Positions 1 through 5,721 of a DNA stretch of 39,457 nt are shown here, one piece after another. The stretch spans positions 1-39,457 of the forward strand of contig JAKQDD010000014.1 in assembly GCA_029556615.1 (NCBI GenBank), read 5' to 3'. The notes under the pieces were generated by a model. It was not told the origin of the DNA. It saw nothing but the letters and a program-made list of their open reading frames with translations, and did no database searches. The translations under genes were made by a program, and so were the position numbers. The stretch comes from Verrucomicrobiota bacterium (GTDB lineage: Bacteria > Verrucomicrobiota > Verrucomicrobiia > Limisphaerales > J093). The stretch's first letter is position 1. Each line of letters starts with the position of its first letter.

Positions 1-39
1 CAATGGGGTCGCATCTGAATGGCGCTTAGTTAAGGCCCA
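1..39 (+). repeat. IS left terminal inverted repeat
   Basis: The first 39 bases are the exact reverse complement of 1874-1912. The outer bases read CAATGGGGTCGCATCTGAAT. The stop codon of the accessory gene (26-28 on the plus strand) lies inside this repeat. The repeat may extend beyond the window. Confidence 0.95.
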
Positions 40-373
40 AGGTTTTCTTGGAGAGGCGTTTGCGTCGGGAGGTGCTGGGGAGGTTCTTCCACATGTAGGC
101 CAGGGTCTGCTGCTGCATCTGAAGCAGGATATCCCAAACCTGGCGTTGGTTGGCGATGGCTTCTTGGAGCCAGGCGAATTGCTCGACACTCAGAGCCACC
201 GTGACGGTCTTGTGGCCCACGCGCCGTGACCACTGGTGGCGGGGGCCACCTTGGCCGGGTTGCCCCCGTTCCAGCAGGCTGCCCAAGGCGATCCAACCGA
301 TGCGGCCCAGGCGCTGGCGTAACCGGCGATAGGCCGCGGGCAGGTCCGTCGGGGGAGGGGAGGAACGTTTCAT
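26..373 (-). CDS. DUF6788-like IS accessory protein
   Basis: The gene encodes a 115-residue basic protein. It resembles the small DUF6788-type proteins found beside transposases: an N-terminal segment with a GRIG motif, then a QWSRRVGHKTVTVALS stretch, then a helical tail containing QEAIANQRQV. The ATG at 373 is preferred because translation upstream of it runs antisense through the transposase and is proline/arginine/glycine-rich nonsense. The gene diverges from the transposase across a 50-bp spacer and ends in the left terminal repeat. Family role: these proteins are presumed to help transposition or its control, but their biochemistry is not established. The family match is from memory of the motif pattern, so moderate confidence in the name and high confidence that it is a gene. 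Confidence 0.75.
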   Translation of the reverse strand: MKRSSPPPTDLPAAYRRLRQRLGRIGWIALGSLLERGQPGQGGPRHQWSRRVGHKTVTVALSVEQFAWLQEAIANQRQVWDILLQMQQQTLAYMWKNLPSTSRRKRLSKKTLGLN

Positions 374-423
374 GATGAATAGTATAGACACGCTGTCAAT
401 AGGACAGTATAAGCTCTGTCTAT
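374..423. promoter_or_regulatory. Divergent IS promoter region with nested dyads
   Basis: Only 50 bp separate the two divergent IS start codons. The stretch holds an outer inverted repeat, TATAGACA (383-390) with TGTCTATA (417-424), and an inner one, CTGTC (393-397) with GACAG (403-407). The outer right arm runs into the transposase ATG. The arrangement would suit an operator shared by both promoters. AT-rich TATA-like boxes overlap the outer arms. Function is inferred. Confidence 0.5.
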
Positions 424-1887
424 ATGACCCCCGACTTCCCCGCCTTTGCCCCCCTCTTCGCCCGCCAGCTCCATCACCTCCGCACCACCACCGGCCCCGC
501 CCTCCAGGCCTGGGAAGCCCTGCTCCAAGACTGGATCCCGCGGCATCTGCTGGCCCAGGAGGATCAGGGACCCCATTCCCGTGATCGCCTCTGGAACCTG
601 CGGCTGACCTTCTGGACCTTCCTGTGGCAGATCGCCCACGCCGGCGCCTCCTGCCGCGAGGCCGTCCGAGAAGCCCGGGATCGTTGCCGGCTCCTGAACC
701 GTCCGGTGCCTCCCGAAACCACCAGCCCCTACTGCCAGGCCCGTTCCTCCCTCCCCTTGGAGCGCCTGGATCAAATCCACCGCACCGTGCTCTCCGAGGC
801 ACAGGAGGCCCTGAGCGCTGGCGCGCTCTGGTGCGGCCTGGATGTCCAAGTCGTCGACGGCACCACGCTCACCGCGCCGGACACCCCGGAGAACCAGGCC
901 GCCTATCCGCAGCAGAAGGTCCAGCGTCCCGGCTGCGGCTTCCCCATTCTGCGCCTGGTGGCCCTCTTCTCCCTGGCCACCGGGATGATTGGCGGATGGG
1001 TGACGGGCACCTGGGTTCAGCATGAACTCATGCTCTTTCAGCAGCTCTGGGAGTGGCTGCGGCCCGGCCAACTCCTCTTGGGCGACCGGGGCTTCTGCAC
1101 TTGGGGCCTGCTGGCTCAATGCCAAGCCCGTTCCCTCCACGCCGTCTTCCGCCTCCGCGGCACCCGGCGTCGTGACTTTCGCCGTGGCCGTTGCTTGGGA
1201 GGGGGCCAACGCCTCGTTCACTGGAATAAACCGCCCCGTCGACCACGAACCCTCTCGGTGGCCGAATGGATCACCCTGCCCGCCTGCCTGGAACTGCGCC
1301 TGGTGCGCTCTCGCCTCCAGGTCCGAGGCTTCCGCACCACGCAGATCGCCCTGGTCACCACGCTCTTGGACACCCAGCGCTATCCCCTGGAGGCCTTCGG
1401 TTTGCTCTACCTACGGCGCTGGCGGATGGAACTGGCCTTCCGCGACCTGAAGATCACCCTGCAAATGGACCCACTCCGTTGCAGAACCCCCAACACGGTG
1501 GCCCGGGAAATCCGCCTTCATCGGCTCGTTCACAATCTGGCCCGACGTGTCATGCTCGAAGCCGCCCGCCGCCATCGCGTGCCGCCCGATCGCTTGAGCT
1601 TTGCCGGCACCCTCGCCGCCTGTCGTTGCTGCGCTCAGGCCCTCCTGCAAACCCGCTCCGAATCAAAACGCCGCCAGTTGCTCGCCCAACTCTTCCTGAC
1701 CATCGCCTCGGACCTCGTCCCTCATCGCCCCGGCCGCCGCGAACCCCGCGCCGTCAAACGCCGCCCCAAACCCTACCCCCGTCTGACCTGTCACCGTCAC
1801 CGCTTTCGCGAAATCCAACACCAAAACCGCTACTACATTCCCGCCAAGCTACGGCCCGCACATCCAAAATACCTGGGCCTTAACTAA
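424..1887 (+). CDS. IS4-family DDE transposase
   Basis: The gene encodes 487 residues with the DDE catalytic pattern: D145 in VVDGTTL, D221 in LLGDRGFC, and E336 in YLRRWRMELAFRDLK. The last motif fits the IS4 signature Y-(2)-R-(3)-E-(6)-K exactly (Y329, R332, E336, K343). The C-terminal tail is basic, rich in Arg and His. The ATG at 424 is the first codon after the divergent promoter spacer; a longer version in this frame is not supported. The stop TAA at 1885-1887 lies inside the right terminal repeat. The frame is intact with no missing catalytic residue, so the element may still be active. By homology it catalyses cut-and-paste movement of the element through the 39-bp ends. Confidence 0.93.
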   Translation: MTPDFPAFAPLFARQLHHLRTTTGPALQAWEALLQDWIPRHLLAQEDQGPHSRDRLWNLRLTFWTFLWQIAHAGASCREAVREARDRCRLLNRPVPPETTSPYCQARSSLPLERLDQIHRTVLSEAQEALSAGALWCGLDVQVVDGTTLTAPDTPENQAAYPQQKVQRPGCGFPILRLVALFSLATGMIGGWVTGTWVQHELMLFQQLWEWLRPGQLLLGDRGFCTWGLLAQCQARSLHAVFRLRGTRRRDFRRGRCLGGGQRLVHWNKPPRRPRTLSVAEWITLPACLELRLVRSRLQVRGFRTTQIALVTTLLDTQRYPLEAFGLLYLRRWRMELAFRDLKITLQMDPLRCRTPNTVAREIRLHRLVHNLARRVMLEAARRHRVPPDRLSFAGTLAACRCCAQALLQTRSESKRRQLLAQLFLTIASDLVPHRPGRREPRAVKRRPKPYPRLTCHRHRFREIQHQNRYYIPAKLRPAHPKYLGLN

Positions 1888-1912
1888 GCGCCATTCAGAT
1901 GCGACCCCATTG
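1874..1912 (-). repeat. IS right terminal inverted repeat
   Basis: A perfect 39-bp reverse complement of positions 1-39, ending in GCGACCCCATTG. The transposase stop codon lies inside it. The next base begins host cassette DNA. A similar end, AGATGCGACCCCAT, recurs at 9841-9854. Confidence 0.97.
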
Positions 1913-2046
1913 GCCCTCTCTCCAGAAATGGTGAGGCTGCGCCACGTGCCGAAACTAGTCGGTGCGCCAGTGTCGAGAAGCCAAAGCTCGCCGCCTATCT
2001 CGACAAAGAGGTGTCCATCCTTGAATCGAAGCGGCAAGGTGTTCAT
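1913..2046 (-). pseudogene. Retropepsin-like gene, cut by the IS
   Basis: This is the first 44 codons of the eighth cassette gene, starting at the ATG at 2046, 22 bp after the attC7 core site. The protein contains LWLLDTGAPTSFG, the D-T-G catalytic motif of retropepsin-like aspartic proteases, around residue 29. The IS right end (1912) truncates the frame. Translation runs on into the IS and stops at 1849, giving a fusion of about 65 residues. The rest of the gene should lie beyond the left edge of the window if the IS inserted without a deletion. A TTG start within the core site would add nine residues but is less likely. Family assignment rests on the DTG motif only. Confidence 0.7.
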
Positions 2047-2067
2047 TGTCTCAGTGCGCGCCGACAA

Positions 2068-2192
2068 GCCCAACGACCAAGCTCACCGACCGCCGCCGGC
2101 AAGGACGGTGGAGCGGAGAAGGGGGATCCGAGCTGGCTTCGACCCTCGAGCGAAGGAGGGGGCGGCGGTTCGCCTCCACCGAGTGGTTGGGC
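2068..2192 (-). other. attC7 recombination site
   Basis: Read on the - strand, the site opens with GCCCAAC (2192-2186) and closes with GTTGGGC (2074-2068), both perfect core sites. The arms fold into an imperfect palindrome with a shared ACCGCCGCC block. The left arm is nearly identical to that of attC4 (CACCGACCGCCGCCGG). Length is 125 bp. It follows the cassette 7 stop codon by 7 bp. Confidence 0.9.
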
Positions 2193-2199
2193 TCAGGAT

Positions 2200-2973
2200 T
2201 CATGGGTGATGCAACCTGAAATACTGCTGCGCGTTGGTCGCGAGAACCGCTACGGTAAACTGGCTGCCAACAACTGCTGGCACATTGGTCACGGCGGTCC
2301 AAGACGCGGCGGGCAGGGAAAGGGCTGTCTCCAATCTAAAACCTACCGCGTTGGTAGACCAGGAGAGTGTCGTCTGCAATGGCAGGAATGCAGTAATGCG
2401 CAATTGTGGCAGGACGGTCACGCTCAGATCATCAATAGCGTAGTCGTTTCCGTAGGCCAGGGCGGTGGTGTCCCACACCTCGACCGTGAGCACAGACGCT
2501 GAACCACTATTAAACTGGCAGGTCATGTTAGTCCACACCGCGGCCGTGTTGGGCAATTGAAAGGCATAGGTGGCGATCACACCCGGGGCGTCACGAACGC
2601 GAAACTCCAGTGCTGCGGGAGCCGCTGCGTTGACTGAGGCAAACCAGCCGCTCAATGAGTAATGGGTATTGGGAAGAACCACAATCTCTTGCGACCACGA
2701 AGGTCCACCTCCGGTCGCTGAACCATTGACAACCATGAAGTACCCGCTCGCATCACCAGTGGTGTGATCGCGGAAATCGGTCCAACTGGGATTCAAGGTG
2801 TCGAATGAGGTGATCGCCCACGTTTGCGCGGGGAGCTTATCTGCCGACTGGGTATAAGCGCTCGTGGAGGGCACCAGTGCTCCCGTTTGAAAGTCCCCGT
2901 TGACGATGGGATTGGCCGAGGCAAACAGGATTGGAAGAATCGTGGCGACCTTTACGGCATGTATTGTTCTCAT
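2200..2973 (-). CDS. Cassette 7: secreted carbohydrate-binding-like protein
   Basis: The gene encodes 257 residues. The start is the ATG at 2973, 30 bp past the attC6 core site; the open frame upstream of it is attC sequence, not protein. A signal peptide (MRTIHAVKVATILPILFASA) is followed by NPIVNGDFQTG, the opening typical of DUF642 or CBM-like beta-sandwich domains. The middle (about residues 80-190) has the jelly-roll pattern SWSQEIVVLPNTHYSLSGWF and DDLSV. The last 65 residues (SWSTNAVGFRLETALSLP to QQYFRLHHP) match a C-terminal module common in secreted Verrucomicrobiota proteins; the giant gene ends in the same style. The protein is probably exported and may bind glycans or sit on the surface. 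Substrate unknown. Confidence 0.8.
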   Translation of the reverse strand: MRTIHAVKVATILPILFASANPIVNGDFQTGALVPSTSAYTQSADKLPAQTWAITSFDTLNPSWTDFRDHTTGDASGYFMVVNGSATGGGPSWSQEIVVLPNTHYSLSGWFASVNAAAPAALEFRVRDAPGVIATYAFQLPNTAAVWTNMTCQFNSGSASVLTVEVWDTTALAYGNDYAIDDLSVTVLPQLRITAFLPLQTTLSWSTNAVGFRLETALSLPAASWTAVTNVPAVVGSQFTVAVLATNAQQYFRLHHP

Positions 2974-3003
2974 AAGCTTGCTTGCAAAGGTCTGGGGTGC
3001 TTG

Positions 3004-3108
3004 GCCCAACGACAAGGGTGAGCCATGACGAGGAGCGCGCCTGCGGTGTGCGAGTTCAACCACAACGTGAGCGCGCTCCTCGTCATGGGCTCGACCCGCT
3101 TGTTGGGC
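3004..3108 (-). other. attC6 recombination site
   Basis: Core sites are perfect: GCCCAAC (3108-3102) and GTTGGGC (3010-3004) on the - strand. The arms pair through CATGACGAGGAGCGCGC on both sides, the longest uninterrupted stem of all the sites here. Length is 105 bp. The last residues of the cassette 6 gene are encoded inside it. Confidence 0.93.
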
Positions 3109-3385
3109 CTTCCGGCTTCCTGCTCGCAATCATGCGCAGCCACAACCGATCAGACCAATCGGAGAGCACCGGAATCCGTGGACCCTTGTTGCCTGTGAAG
3201 TATTCGATATCTGCCCACGGGAGATTGCGCGACATGATGAACATCCATGGGATGCCAGCAATATAGATGGCCAGCACCATCAAGGGTATCATGGGCAGCA
3301 CCAGCAGCAGGACGACCAGTCGATCCACAACGCTCTCCGGCTGGGCTGCCGTATCGATTTTGAGGCCATGCTCCACAAGCCACAT
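3083..3385 (-). CDS. Cassette 6, second gene: small membrane protein
   Basis: The gene encodes 100 residues starting at the ATG at 3385, directly after the stop codon of the preceding 32-codon gene (TAAATG). A transmembrane segment lies at about residues 24-48 (VVDRLVVLLLVLPMIPLMVL onwards). A mostly soluble tail follows, with PWADIEYFTGNKGPRIPVL and SDWSDRLWLRM. The C-terminal eight or so residues are encoded by the attC6 arm. No family recognised. The tight junction with the upstream mini-gene suggests the two are translated together and may form a complex in the inner membrane; this is inference. Confidence 0.65.
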   Translation of the reverse strand: MWLVEHGLKIDTAAQPESVVDRLVVLLLVLPMIPLMVLAIYIAGIPWMFIMSRNLPWADIEYFTGNKGPRIPVLSDWSDRLWLRMIASRKPEGPTSGSSP

Positions 3386-3484
3386 TTATCCCATGGCCGA
3401 AAACCATATGGCTGGAAGCACAATGACGAAGAACGTCGCCAGAAGGGCGATGAGCGTCTTCCAGCGTGGCTTGTAGTCACTCAT
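3386..3484 (-). CDS. Cassette 6, first gene: 32-residue membrane peptide
   Basis: A very short gene, MSDYKPRWKTLI then ALLATFFVIVLPAIWFSAMG, with a basic N-terminus followed by one hydrophobic helix. It starts 12 bp past the attC5 core site. Its stop codon TAA is immediately followed by the ATG of the next gene. That placement, just after the core site in the usual start-codon zone and exactly abutting the next start, argues that it is real. It could act as a single-span membrane partner or a leader peptide for the 100-residue protein. No homology recognised. Confidence 0.6.
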   Translation of the reverse strand: MSDYKPRWKTLIALLATFFVIVLPAIWFSAMG

Positions 3485-3496
3485 GCGCGGCAATAA

Positions 3497-3592
3497 GCCC
3501 AAGGCCAGAACTCATTGACGCGGGCGGCCCACAGCGCCCGGATTGGAAACTGACGCGGCCCGCCCGTGTTCGGTGCCGTGACCTGGTTCGGC
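3497..3592 (-). other. attC5 recombination site
   Basis: On the - strand it opens with GCCGAAC (3592-3586) and closes with CTTGGGC (3503-3497), whose first base departs from the usual G. The stem is carried by GGGCGGGCCGC against GGGCCGCCCGCGTC. Length is 96 bp. It is strikingly similar in length and sequence to the attC at 36526-36621 in the second array. The 3' end of the cassette 5 gene lies inside it. Confidence 0.78.
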
Positions 3593-3892
3593 AGTTGAGC
3601 GGTCCAGAGTGCGACCAACCAACTCTGCAACTCGCAGTCTTCGTTTTCTGTTCTTTATAGTAATCGCTCCAACTCCTGCCATGCCCAAACCAATGAAAAG
3701 CAATGTAAAGACGACCGCTGGGATGGGATTCCCGAACTCCAACAGCACTGCGCCATGCAAGAATCCGCTGACAGTCCACACTGCAAAGTAGGCAGCGACG
3801 CACGGCAATCTCCAGCGGCGCCGCAGTCGCCGGTATAGCGGATAGAATACGAAGCGGGTCGGCGGATACCATGTGCGACATTTGCGAAACAT
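3512..3892 (-). CDS. Cassette 5: small membrane protein
   Basis: The gene encodes 126 residues. The start at 3892 lies 40 bp past the attC4 core site. An Arg-rich segment (LYRRLRRRWRLP) precedes two predicted transmembrane helices, at about residues 31-50 (VAAYFAVWTVSGFLHGAVLL) and 57-77. A basic, polar tail follows. The SGFLHG motif after an Arg-Arg-Trp segment recalls the core of MBOAT acyltransferases (SGxxH), but the protein is far shorter than that family (usually 350-500 residues). It might be an excised fragment or coincidence. The last 27 or so residues are encoded by attC5. An overlapping frame (3477-3923) was rejected because it lacks any such structure. Confidence 0.6.
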   Translation of the reverse strand: MFRKCRTWYPPTRFVFYPLYRRLRRRWRLPCVAAYFAVWTVSGFLHGAVLLEFGNPIPAVVFTLLFIGLGMAGVGAITIKNRKRRLRVAELVGRTLDRSTAEPGHGTEHGRAASVSNPGAVGRPRQ

Positions 3893-3932
3893 GAGCCGCT
3901 ATTTGCAGGTCGGCGTGAACCACACGACTGAT

Positions 3933-4058
3933 GCCGAACGACCAGGATCACCGACCGCCGCCGGAAGCGGGCGCTGGCTGCGAATCCAGCGTCCGAAGAA
4001 CAAGGCGCGTGCGAACTGAAGCGCGGAGCGGCGGTTCGTGTGCATCTGCTTGTTAGCC
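3933..4058 (-). other. attC4 recombination site
   Basis: On the - strand it runs from GGCTAAC (4058-4052) to GTTCGGC (3939-3933). The arms share an ACCGCCGC stem and its complement. The site is 126 bp, the longest in the array. One arm is nearly identical to that of attC7 (CACCGACCGCCGCCGG), so these two cassettes share an attC subtype. Confidence 0.82.
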
Positions 4059-4070
4059 CATGCTTGTTTG

Positions 4071-4373
4071 CTACTCATCTCTTCTGTCCAAGACTTTCCA
4101 GCCGCCAGGTGTCTTCACAAGATCGAAGACCGGACGAATCGCAGCATTTGTCTCCTTGGCGTCTGTGAACTGAACATGTAGCCAACTGTCTCTCCCGCGG
4201 ATAAACGTCTCCACGTAGTAAACGCTCAGGCCGCTCGTTCGAATGCCCGTTCTGTAAACAGCCGCAACCATTGCGTCCTTGTCCTCCTTGCTCAGATCTG
4301 CGGGTTCGATCTTGGTGCGTTTGCTGCACCCAGATAGGGCTACGAGAACCAAGAGAATAGCGATTCGCTTCAT
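4071..4373 (-). CDS. Cassette 4: small lipoprotein
   Basis: The gene encodes 100 residues. The signal MKRIAILLVLVALSGC gives a clean lipobox (LSGC, Cys16), so the mature protein should be lipid-anchored. The remainder is a compact mixed domain of about 80 residues with SGLSVYYVETFIRGRDSWLH, a likely beta-hairpin, and VKTPGGWKVLDRRDE at the end. That ending is common in small export-linked lipoproteins whose last strand carries a G-G-W-K motif. The start lies 13 bp past the attC3 core site. No specific function recognised. Confidence 0.78.
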   Translation of the reverse strand: MKRIAILLVLVALSGCSKRTKIEPADLSKEDKDAMVAAVYRTGIRTSGLSVYYVETFIRGRDSWLHVQFTDAKETNAAIRPVFDLVKTPGGWKVLDRRDE

Positions 4374-4386
4374 AGTGTAGTCTGCG

Positions 4387-4487
4387 GGCTAACGCAAAGG
4401 TCAGCGACGAAAGCCAGCCGCCGATGACGTTTGATTGGTGTCAGCGCGAATCGGCTGGCTCCCGTTCGCTGGACCGTCTGGTTCTCC
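4387..4487 (-). other. attC3 recombination site
   Basis: On the - strand it opens with GGAGAAC (4487-4481), a weak core, and closes with GTTAGCC (4393-4387). The stem is clear: GGTCCAGCG and GAGCCAGCCG on one side pair with the complements of GGTCAGCG and AAGCCAGCCG on the other. Length is 101 bp. The AGCCAGCCG box is shared with attC1. Confidence 0.82.
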
Positions 4488-4904
4488 GTCAATCTTGAGG
4501 ACGGAATACTCTTCATGAATGTCTGTACACTTTTCTCGGTGTGCAGGGCCGAGGTCCAGCCGTGCAAGATCCCATCCTCCCTGTCCGGTGGTGATCTCGT
4601 AAACGTGGGCTGTAGTTCCCTTGTGACGCCGCGACAAAACCAAGACGCGGTCACCAACCTTAAGAGGGGCTCGGTTGATCCTGCTGCAGATGGGCCTGAT
4701 CCAGGGCCAGCACGTGAACATACGCAAGAATAACCCAAGGCCGGTCGCCGCGACAATTGCGAGGAAGAGAAGCAGCATCCCCTGCCAGTCGGACGCAATG
4801 CTAATGAGTCGGGTCAGCACAAAACCGTTCACGACACACGCGCCGATGACCCATGAAATCACAACGGGACAAGCGCAGACTCTGTTGAGAACGCTCGGCG
4901 TCAT
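4401..4904 (-). CDS. Cassette 3: membrane protein with SH3-like tail
   Basis: The gene encodes 167 residues, starting at the ATG at 4904, 7 bp past the attC2 core site. Two transmembrane helices are visible, at about residues 13-34 (VVISWVIGACVVNGFVLTRL) and 42-63 (GMLLLFLAIVAATGLGLFLRM). Residues 80-140 look like a small beta-barrel: LKVGDRVLVLSRRHKGTTAH and then GGWDLARLDLG. The last 28 or so residues (from about PDGPANGSQP) are translated from attC3, so the native domain probably ends near IDGEPDG. An inner-membrane protein with a cytoplasmic or periplasmic barrel is likely. No family name is supported. Confidence 0.68.
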   Translation of the reverse strand: MTPSVLNRVCACPVVISWVIGACVVNGFVLTRLISIASDWQGMLLLFLAIVAATGLGLFLRMFTCWPWIRPICSRINRAPLKVGDRVLVLSRRHKGTTAHVYEITTGQGGWDLARLDLGPAHREKCTDIHEEYSVLKIDGEPDGPANGSQPIRADTNQTSSAAGFRR

Positions 4905-4911
4905 TTATCGC

Positions 4912-5004
4912 GGCGAACGTCCCGGCTCACCGACGCCGGGCCAATGATATCTGGTTGTCAAGTGACACGCGATCCCGGCGTTCGGTGCAGCCGGTTTGTT
5001 GGAC
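4912..5004 (-). other. attC2 recombination site
   Basis: On the - strand it opens with GTCCAAC (5004-4998), a perfect core, and closes with GTTCGCC (4918-4912), a divergent core. The stem pairs ACCGGCTGCACCGAACGCCGGG with CCCGGCGTCGGTGAGCCGG, leaving unpaired bases of the kind that set strand choice in attC folding. Length is 93 bp, the shortest in the array. Confidence 0.8.
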
Positions 5005-5029
5005 GAAATCATGGCGACACCTCGAAGCC

Positions 5030-5605
5030 TTATATGGCGGCGGCGAGGTGAAGGAATGCGCTGGAAAAGAAAAATGGCGTGCAACTCAGCACGCCGGCCA
5101 AAGCGCCAAAGATCTTCGGCTTCTCCTTCACCAGTGATACAACAGCCAACGGCAAACCAAGCACAAATGCGGGTGCCGCGATCCGGAACATGAACATCGC
5201 CCAACCCATCGGACGAATGGACTCCCCGGCTGGGACGAAAAAGAACTGGATGGAAAACGCCACAATCATTAAATGAGCGCCAAGTGTCACTGCGAGAGCA
5301 GCCGCAGAGAAACGACGCTCGCGGAAATGACCCAGCATCTTGCGATTCTCAGGTATGGTGAATACCATCCCTCCCAACCCAGCCAACAAGAGCCACGACC
5401 CGTGATACCAGCCGAAATGCAGTCTCATCGAAAGGCTGAGGAGAAGTGGGGATAGAATCGGAAACAATCCGTTCGACCGTTCATTGCCTGACGCGTCAAA
5501 TATCAGCGGATCAAGAATGCCTGCCCACATCGAACCTGTCGTGAGCGCGATTCCCAGCAGCACTACGCCGATGGACAACAAGTGCCATTGTTTGCGGGCA
5601 TTCAC
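5030..5605 (-). CDS. Cassette 2: polytopic membrane protein
   Basis: The gene encodes about 191 residues with four or five transmembrane helices: WHLLSIGVVLLGIALTTGSM, SPLLLSLSMRL, HGSWLLLAGLGGMVFTIP, AALAVTLGAHLMIVAFSIQF and AAPAFVLGLPLAVVSLV, plus a hydrophobic C-terminus. No ATG precedes the first helix. The start is either GTG at 5605 or TTG at 5617, and the TTG lies inside the attC1 core site (GTTGGAC). GTG is chosen here because it leaves a short N-terminus (NARKQW) before the first helix. No family recognised. The stop codon lies 25 bp before attC2. Confidence 0.72.
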   Translation of the reverse strand: MNARKQWHLLSIGVVLLGIALTTGSMWAGILDPLIFDASGNERSNGLFPILSPLLLSLSMRLHFGWYHGSWLLLAGLGGMVFTIPENRKMLGHFRERRFSAAALAVTLGAHLMIVAFSIQFFFVPAGESIRPMGWAMFMFRIAAPAFVLGLPLAVVSLVKEKPKIFGALAGVLSCTPFFFSSAFLHLAAAI

Positions 5606-5611
5606 ACGTTC

Positions 5612-5713
5612 GTCCAACGACCAGCATCAGCGGCCGGAGCCAGCCGCCGCTGAGCAATGAATTGACAGTGATCTGAACGGCTGGCTCCGGTCCGCTGGAT
5701 GCTGTTGTTGGGC
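5612..5713 (-). other. attC1 recombination site
   Basis: A textbook site. On the - strand it opens with GCCCAAC (5713-5707) and closes with GTTGGAC (5618-5612). The arms pair through CAGCATC, AGCGG and CCGGAGCCAGCCG, with a few unpaired extra bases on one strand only. Length is 102 bp. It begins 8 bp after the cassette 1 stop codon. Confidence 0.93.
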
Positions 5714-5721
5714 GGCATATC

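Larger units (their letters stand above)
1..1912 (+). mobile_element. IS4-like insertion sequence with two divergent genes
   Basis: The element is bounded by 39-bp perfect inverted repeats (1-39 and 1874-1912). It carries a DDE transposase on the + strand and a small DUF6788-like gene on the - strand, which diverge from a 50-bp spacer. Both genes terminate inside the terminal repeats and share the same last residues (LGLN). The right end abuts a cassette gene that it interrupts. The left end coincides with the first base of the window, so the outermost bases and any target duplication cannot be checked. Family assignment rests on the transposase Y-R-E-K signature; the subgroup is not assigned. 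Confidence 0.9.

Noticed and set aside
3477..3923. An alternative frame over cassette 5
   Set aside because: The translation is mixed and lacks any membrane or domain pattern, whereas the frame at 3512-3892 has two clear hydrophobic helices and a charged flank.
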